From positions 2,294,001 through 2,358,000 of the forward strand of contig CP085834.1 of assembly GCA_020809705.1 (NCBI GenBank): a stretch of 64,000 bases of DNA, written 5' to 3'. Positions within the stretch are counted from its first letter, which is position 1; every line of letters starts with the position of its first letter. Below, one piece after another: positions 57,282-64,000 of this stretch. Source of the DNA: Calonectria ilicicola. Its lineage: Eukaryota; Ascomycota; Sordariomycetes; Hypocreales; Nectriaceae. The position numbers and the translations under genes are program-made. Below the pieces are notes generated by a model that saw only the letters and a program-made list of their open reading frames with translations, had not been told where the DNA came from and did no database searches.

Positions 57282-60200
57282 ATGTCCCCGGGGTTATGGC
57301 ACAGCATATGGCACCCAGGACAGAAGAAGAAGCCTGGTGTTCAAGCAGGTGCCACAAAAAACAAAAATGGGGGCGCGGGACCTACCAATACGAACCATCG
57401 CCGAGTGCCCTCGATTTTCCGTCGCGCAATAGTGACACCAATAGCAGATGGCCAAGACTCGCCTGGGTCAACATTAACACTCGAGGCACATCCGGCGGCA
57501 CCTTCTAGCCAAGACACCGCCCACGATGCATGCCGCCCCCAAGCCCCTTCGGAGCAACAGCAAAGCGAAGCAACTAGCAACAAGCCAGAGATGCCCACTG
57601 CGCAGGCGCCGTATGCCAACAATAATGAACTCTGGATTGATGCCCTGGGATCCCTTGGAGAGCGTGATAGAAGCTATCTGAGGACGTTGGATGGTAAAAT
57701 TGACAGCGACTTTGTCGACAGAAAAATTCTGGCCACTCAAATCCAAAAGAAAATAGAGGCAGAATCCAGGAACCAAAAGCTTAGCAGCGCAGAACAGCGC
57801 ATTGTCGCAAATTCCACCTCAATTTTGAACGCCTTTGCCTCCAATCATGGCTTTGATCCGGCCCTGGCTATTCTGCCATGGGCCACTGTTCAATCCGTTA
57901 TTCTTGTAAGTGGTTGAAATGCCCTATTCATAGACAATTACGCATGTCGCAAAGGATATTTTGAGGACTAAACAACGCCAATCAATTTAGGAGTTGGATG
58001 CGAAAAAGGATTTGCAGAGTCGAATCATTGCTGGATTCGCCCTGGCCACATGGTTCCTCGTGCAGTGCGACACTTACCAGCATCTATATATGGCGCCAGA
58101 CCCCGCCCTGCGCCCACCCAAAGCTACGCTACAAGTGTTAAAATCAACCATGGTTCACTCTTATGCGAAATTGCAGAGGTTTCTTAGTCTTGTTATACAA
58201 TGCAACAATCAAGAAGAAATACAGAGAACACATTTGAGACATCGCGTAAAGGAGCTTCAAGAGAGCAAACAACAGCTGCTGGAAGCTGCAGAGAGCTGCG
58301 GAAAACATTGCGACCTTTCGACGGAAACAGATTTCCGTGGAATCCTGAATATTGCGGCGGAGTCGGCAGTTGAATTAGAGACACTCAAGAACGCTGAGGC
58401 GGAGAGGAGGCACAAGGACCTCCTAGATTGGCTGTCCGAAATTGACCCGTCCGTTTTGTACCGCACAGCTAGGGACAAGCATGAGGACGGTACAGGTGAT
58501 TGGCTGAGAGACAGCGAGCAGTTCAAGACTTGGGAAGAGTCCCCGGGATCGCTTCTGTGGCTCCATGGAAAAGGTAAGCGAAGCATTCGTCCGATGCCAT
58601 GTTCATAAGGCTATCAATTTGCTAATGCCTGACTGGTAGCTGGCGCCGGGAAATCGATGCTAACTTCATCCGTGATCAAGCATCTAAAGGATAGGTGTGC
58701 ACTTGAACCAGACTTTGGGCTTACATACTTCTTTCTTAGCTTTTCTAATATCAATAACATGAGTACAAATGCAATACTCGAATCACTTATAAAGCAGCTA
58801 TATGCCAATCAGCCTGATATGCCAGCACTAGCTGAAGAGCTTAATACCTCTAAGCTAAATGGAGAGCATCTAGATATTAAGAAGCTTGAGGAGGTGTTGG
58901 CTCTTATTATAGGAGAGTATTCGAATGTGTTTATTATTGTTGATGGCATGGATGAATGTCCAAAGCTAAAAGGAGAGCGAAAAAGATTACTGGATAGTCT
59001 TAATCGCATAATTGCTAGCATGGAAGATAACTTACATATCTTCTTAACAAGCCGCAAAGAGCCAGATATCCAAATAGCGATGGAAAGCAGCTTATTATTA
59101 CCAGCGCGATCTTCTCTCGACCTTTCAGATAACTGGGTTACTCTTCGTCAGGATATGGATATCTATATGGATTCCATGTTTGAATCTTCGACCTATAACT
59201 ATTGGACTCCTGACTTGAAGATGGAAGCTAAAAGAGTCTTGGCCGAAAAAGCCGACGGCATGTAAGTCATGACCATAAGACTACCCAGCTAGCATAATGG
59301 CGCCTCTAACAACATACCTAGGTTCCAATACCTCGCCTGTCAGTTTGATGTGTTAAAAGATCTCTCTTCCATCTCAGCTATCCGTGCGGCGCTCGAGGGC
59401 CTTCCGGATGGACTTGATGAAACCTATAATAGGGCGCTCTTAAATATTAAGCCGGATTCTCAGGCCCAGGTTTTGGGAGTTCTCAAGTGGCTAGCGTTCT
59501 CGAAAGAACCCCTTCGGCTCAGCGAACTGGCAGAAATCTTCATCCTCCACCCTGAACGCTCGATCCCATTTGATGACGCCGAGCGGCTGTTCAACCCTGG
59601 GGCCCTTCTCAAACACATATCTAGTTTGGTTGTCACCGAGAAAAGGGACCATCAGATATATGCTCGATTCGCTCACTTCTCGGTCCAAGAGTATCTGCTG
59701 TCAGATCGTATCGTTAACGGGCCAGCGGCAGGATTCTCGTTCACGGAAAGAACGGCTCATTTGCACATTGCACACTCGTGTTTGGCTTACCATCTGTATT
59801 GGAGCAGCGGAGAAGCCAGGTCAGCATGTGACAAAGAGCTGGCCGAGTACATGACCAAAAACTGGATAGCGCATATTGAGATGGTTAGGTGGGAGGAATG
59901 GCCACGCAACGTCACGAGCATGGCTGCGCAGGCTTTGACTGCCGGGAGCAACAGCTTGAGTCCCATTTTCACTTTTTTTGAAGGTTCCCTTCGGACTTTG
60001 ACTGAAGACGAGGGTCCAACTACTGAAGGGTGGACGCGGCGACCGCTGTCCTTCACTGCGAATCAGGGCCTGACCCAGCTCACTGAGATGTTGCTCCGCA
60101 CGAACAAGTATTTGATACAAGCGGATCTTGACGAAGCGCTCTCCGAGGCAGCGTGGGGAAGACGCAAGGATATCGTCCTGATTCTGCTACGCAAAGGTGC

Positions 60201-62067
60201 TGATATCAACGCGAGGAATGCGAATGGCCGGACTCCGTTATACGATGCAGTCGACAGGGGACACAGAGACATGGTGGAGTTCCTTGTTGACCATGGAGCG
60301 AATATAAACTCACAGCAGGGCGGGCTGGGATCAGCTCTGCAGTCAGCGGCCTGGCATGGACGCCTTGATTTAGTGCAGTTTTTCGTTGGGCGCGGAGCCG
60401 ATGTAAACTTGTCTTCCCCTACCACAGGGTGCCCTGCCATGTCAGCAGCGGCTGCTAGTCGGACGGAATGTTTGGAATTCTTGCTCGCCAACGGTGCCAA
60501 CGCGGAAAGCCAGAGGGCAGCGTTGCACGGAGCGGTCGGCAATGTGAAGCAGGCTAGAGGCTGCCTCGACGTATTGCTAGATGCTGGGGGTAATGTTAAT
60601 GCCCGCGACGAGAATGGCGGGAGTGCATTACATAATGCATGCAAAATCCATGATTCTGCGTTGATGCAGCACCTGGTGGAGCGTGGTGCCGACGTCAATG
60701 GCCAGGGGGGCGATTATGGAACTGCCCTGCAGGCGCTGTGCCAAGGTGGTTTCGACGACCGCAAGACTGACGATGTGCGATTCTTGTTGGACTGCGGTGC
60801 TAACGTGAATATGCAAGGAGGCTACTACGGAAATGCTCTGCAGGCCGCGTGCTTCTCTGGGTATCCCGCGGTACCTAGGCTGCTGCTAGACTCGGGAGCT
60901 AACGTGAATGCTGAAGGGGGCTACTACGGGAACGCTCTGCAGGCTGCGTGCTGCGGAGGGAGAGATGCGATAGCCCGGCTACTCCTGGACTCTGGAGCTG
61001 ATGTGAATGCTGAAGGGGGCAAATTCGGAAACGCTCTACAGGCCGCGTGCTACGGAGGGCATCCTATGGTTGCCACGTTGCTCCTGGACTCTGGGGCTAA
61101 TGTCAATGCTGAAGGGGGCTACTACGGAACTGCTCTGCAGGCGGCTTGCGAGTTGGGAAGTTTGGACGTGGTCAAGCTGCTCCTCGAGCGAGGTGCCAAC
61201 GTCAACGCCAAAGCCAAAGCCAAAGACGGGTCGTCGGCTCTGCATGTCGCTTGCCGCAGGGGAAAGATGGACCTGGTACGTCTGCTGGTAGAAAAGGGCG
61301 CCAACATCCACGCCCGGGCCGGCGAGCATCACGACACGGCTCTGCAGGCAGCATGTGCTGGAGGACACACAGAAGTGGCCCGTCTGCTCATCGCCCGCCA
61401 CGCCAACGTCCTGACGCGAGGCGGCGAGTTTGGTAGTGCCTGGCACGCCGCTGCTGCCACCGACCCCAGCCCCGACCACAACATCCTTCTGCGGCTGCTG
61501 CTCGACCATGGCGCCAATATCAACGATACACAGGGCCTACAGTTCCCCACCGCCCTGCACGCTGCCCTTCACGCGTGGTTGCCGGGGAAGTTCAACGACG
61601 CATTGAGCCGAACCCAGCTGCTGCTCGGCCGCGGTGCCGACATCAATCTGGCCCCCGGCACCCATGCCGCGCCGCTGCAGTACATATGTACCATCGAGAA
61701 TCGCTCCCCGTGCGTCAAGTGGCTGCTCCATAACTGCCCCAGCATTGACGTTGAAGCCCCCGGCGGCGTCTTCGCCTCGGCGCTGCAGGCCGCCGCTCAC
61801 TCGGGCCAGACGGACTCCGTCAGGCTCTTGCTGCGCCGGGGTGCTGACCCAAACGTCCGTGGCGGCAAGTACGGCAGCGCCCTCCACGCCGCCGCTGTCC
61901 ACGGCAACTGGACCATTGTTGAGATGCTGCTCGACGCCGGCGCAGATCCAGCCAAATATGAGCTGCCTGCTCCCGAGCAAGAGTGGCTTGCTGGAATCCA
62001 AGAAGAGTATGGCCGTGCCAGCGTGGACAGATACATCAAGTTCCGCCAAGTCCACGGATATTACTGA
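57282..62067 (+). CDS. NACHT-ankyrin STAND protein (fungal NLR-like)
   Basis: Four exons, 57282-57905, 57991-58573, 58640-59261 and 59322-62067, give 1,524 residues. The N-terminal 390 residues contain a helical effector-type region (FDPALAILPWATVQSVIL, RIIAGFALATWFLVQ) of the kind found before NACHT in fungal STAND proteins, though I cannot name it firmly. The P-loop is LHGKAGAGKSML at about residue 400, split by an intron, and Walker B is VFIIVDGMDEC at about 500. A winged-helix-like part follows (LKWLAFSKEPLRLSELAEI, FAHFSVQEYLLS). From about residue 880 to 1,500 come some sixteen ankyrin repeats, several nearly identical. Such proteins are thought to sense non-self ligands through the repeats and trigger cell death or defence. 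The start at 57282 is the first ATG; 57591 (MPTAQAPYANNNELW) is an alternative. Confidence 0.9.
60800..61160 (+). repeat. Tandem 99-bp ankyrin-coding repeats
   Basis: Within the NACHT-ankyrin gene, at least four 33-residue units share GGYYGNALQAAC and LLLDSGANVNAEGG-type blocks. The 15-mer AATGCTGAAGGGGGC recurs at 60907, 61006 and 61105, exactly 99 bp apart. Confidence 0.9.
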
Positions 62068-63826
62068 GTTACCTACAAGAACCAAGTTGTTGATTTCCAC
62101 AGAACCATGTAAATTCTAGTTATCATAGCCAACTGCAATCCTATGCCTAAGGATATGGAAGGCTTCTTGACGAAACAAAGCTGGTGGCTTAGGGTTGGAT
62201 GGACTAGTTTGGTTATAGTTCTAGGGGGAACCTTTGTTATCTTAAGATCTTATGCTATACTCTACTACTTTTAGCAAAGATCTAATATATTTAAGAGTGA
62301 TTAATTATTATATATTTAGTATAATATTATTATATGAGATTAGATGCTATAATTTATTATTATTTACTTGGTTGTTATTTATATTGTAATTAGATTGTAG
62401 GTTATGTTTATGGCTGCTATGGCTACTGTAATGCTCAAAATAACTGGAGCTAGGATTTATAATATAGCTATTCTTTTTATATCTAGGGTATTAGGCTCAA
62501 GCCTGTTAAATATCTTGCCTGTCGCGCTCAAACAGTGCACACGCAGCTTGACAGGTTCGGTTTACCTGGTAATCAACGTAGACATCAACACAGTCAATTT
62601 CATAAATACCTGTCCCACCCTCATGTCTGCCCCGGACTCCTCCGTCTCAACTAATTGAAAGCAAACATCAAAGATGGTATCGCTTCCCTAACCATGCTCC
62701 AAGTGCCCCAGTGCTATGCAATTCGGGGTGTCTTTGAAAATATTCACACAATCATCAAGAGACCTGCTATCCACTGTCCTAAGATCATTACTATCATTTA
62801 TTATATCTACTACATCACAGTACTAACCTATTAATAGACCAAACAGCATACTATACCCAGAGCAAGTCAGCATGACCCATAACATTATTTTTGAAGTTAC
62901 ATTTGACTCGATTATGTCCGACGCAATCGTAAATTTAATTTATCCCCAAGGAAGGAATTTTAGATTTCGTGATGGCCAATGTAGCGACACAATGTATTGT
63001 CTATAGAGGCAAGTATCCTCCCCTTTGGGAGGTAGCACTGACTTGGTCACCCAGGTAGCACTATGATTATTGTTAAATAACTAGCCGATAGGCTGTACCC
63101 TTTACGCTTGAGGTGAAACTTTTCAATGATCATGACAAAGCTCTCTTGCTAACCTTCTTGTGACCCGAGTATAGGAATGGTTTCCCTCACGAGAAAGGCA
63201 TAATCCACAATATCACCCAGACAACCTCTCACAGAAGATGTTGTTACTCCGGTAGTCGTCGCCAAAATGGTAGTTGTTGTGGTCAAGGTCGCTGACGAGT
63301 TTGTGAGAAAAATCGAATATTAAAAATTAAATATCGAATAAGCCCCCTGTAGCAATAATTATTGTGGTGGTGGGGTAGGTTTAGTATCTTACTTTTGGTA
63401 CCCTAAGCGCTATTGCTCTACCGCTTCTTTCCTTCTTCCGTTTGGAATGACAAAAATGGAGGCCAATATTTGGTAGACAAGTTCTTGACGGGATCCCGTA
63501 TTTTCTAAGAGCTATGGCCGTATGTGCTAGACCGAGCGTGGTAACGCACTTATCACATGAGGCAGAGAGCACCCGTTTTGGGGCGGTCAGATTTATAATA
63601 TCCCTTGCACTTTATAATACCATCGATGATCAAACAATAGTGTTGCGGAACTTGTAAATATCTAGCTAATTCATTTCCTCCAATTAACACAATCATCAGC
63701 ATTTCACGCGTCTAGAGTAATTGCAAGCCAAGCCCCACACCAAGATGGGGAATTGTCCCCGCCAAGGGCTAGGGCACCGTTCAGACTAATAATGTCAATT
63801 TAGCTCGCTGCAAAACAATGCAACAA
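62068..63826. other. Intergenic, partly AT-rich
   Basis: No supported gene over about 1.75 kb. The part at 62260-62470 is strongly AT-biased, possibly a small mutated repeat remnant. Short frames elsewhere have no domain. Confidence 0.45.
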
Positions 63827-63953
63827 AGCAATTTGGCGCAGTGGAAGCGCGGTAAGTTTACACGTCACTGAGCACTCATCAATGACTCAATTCTAACTTG
63901 CCTTAGCCGGGCTCATAACCCGGAGGTCGCACGATCGAAACGTGCAATTGCTA
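63827..63953 (+). tRNA. Initiator tRNA-Met (CAU) with 55-nt GT-AG insertion between D arm and anticodon stem
   Basis: Two blocks, 63827-63851 and 63907-63953, form an initiator tRNA. Acceptor AGCAATT pairs perfectly with AATTGCT; D arm GCGC-AGTGGAA-GCGC; anticodon arm CCGGG-CTCATAA-CCCGG with the initiator's three G-C pairs and anticodon CAT; variable AGGTC; T arm GCACG-ATCGAAA-CGTGC with the eukaryotic initiator's A54/A60 pattern (ATCGAAA rather than TTCGA); discriminator A. Between position 26 and 27 lies a 55-nt insertion, 63852-63906, that begins GTAAGT and ends TTAG with TTCTAAC before it. That is a spliceosomal-type intron, and it is not at the canonical 37/38 position cut by the tRNA endonuclease. 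A and B boxes are both intact. A T15 run follows. It may be functional and spliced unusually, or a dead copy. Confidence 0.9.
63852..63906 (+). other. Spliceosomal-type intron inside tRNA-iMet gene
   Basis: 55 nt: donor GTAAGT, branch-like TTCTAAC at 63891-63897, acceptor CCTTAG. Length and signals equal those of the protein-gene introns in this window. Removing it restores an exact tRNA. Confidence 0.75.
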
Positions 63954-63979
63954 GCACTACACTTCAACGAGTGACAATC

Positions 63980-63994
63980 TTTTTTTTTTTTTTT
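63980..63994 (+). terminator. Pol III terminator after tRNA-iMet
   Basis: Fifteen consecutive T, starting 26 nt after the tRNA 3' end. Confidence 0.75.
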
Positions 63995-64000
63995 CATTTG

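Noticed and set aside
60063..62100. Long minus-strand frames opposite the ankyrin repeats
   Set aside because: Shadows of the GC-rich repetitive coding sequence; composition explains them.
63852..63906. Canonical tRNA intron processed by the Sen endonuclease
   Set aside because: The insertion is between positions 26 and 27, not 37/38, and the anticodon loop itself is uninterrupted.
1..64000. CRISPR arrays, operons, ribosome binding sites
   Set aside because: Eukaryotic sequence; no regularly spaced repeat-spacer array was seen.

Overview
The window is nuclear DNA of a filamentous ascomycete (Pezizomycotina), most likely a Sordariomycete close to Hypocreales. The evidence is short GT-AG introns of about 47-105 nt with CTNAC branch points, HET-domain and NACHT-ankyrin genes, Zn2Cys6 transcription factors, RTA1-like and 2EXR-like proteins, CCCTAA-type repeats, and a block of almost pure A+T that looks like repeat-induced point mutation (RIP). 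I cannot name the species.

Layout. 1-8.2 kb: the 3' part of a cytochrome P450, a Ser/Thr-rich secreted protein, a PD-(D/E)XK nuclease-like protein divergent from an F-box protein, and a small membrane protein. 10.1-18.4 kb: a secreted flavin amine oxidase, an MFS transporter, a Zn2Cys6 regulator, an RTA1-like membrane protein and a methyltransferase, mostly on the plus strand. 18.9-31.6 kb: a WSC-domain wall protein, a DUF7702-type 7TM protein, a short-chain dehydrogenase, tRNA-Arg(CCU), an ammonium transporter, a PEP-mutase-like gene with an in-frame amber codon, and a 14-TM-type MFS transporter. 32.4-39 kb: a Zn2Cys6 regulator with an in-frame ochre codon, a HET-domain gene, and a clearly broken DUF4419 gene. 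39.9-42.5 kb: an almost GC-free block enclosed by 47-bp terminal inverted repeats, best read as a mutated DNA transposon. 43-47.3 kb: a second P450 and a 2EXR/F-box-like protein. 49.3-51.7 kb: a minus-strand train of consecutive short introns separated by exon-sized pieces down to 9 nt. 52-54.8 kb: a 5'-truncated LINE with a long open reverse transcriptase frame. 55.4-62.1 kb: an unrecognised conserved-looking protein and a 1,524-residue NACHT-ankyrin (NLR-like) protein. 63.8-64 kb: an initiator tRNA-Met gene carrying a 55-nt insertion that has every sign of a spliceosomal intron.

Function. The left two thirds is ordinary accessory and secondary-metabolism-type content (transporters, oxidoreductases, their likely regulators). 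The right third is a repeat-rich region with non-self-recognition genes (HET, NACHT-ankyrin), mobile elements and decaying genes. The two observations I think most deserve follow-up are the initiator tRNA with a GT-AG insertion (63827-63953) and the micro-exon locus (49299-51718).
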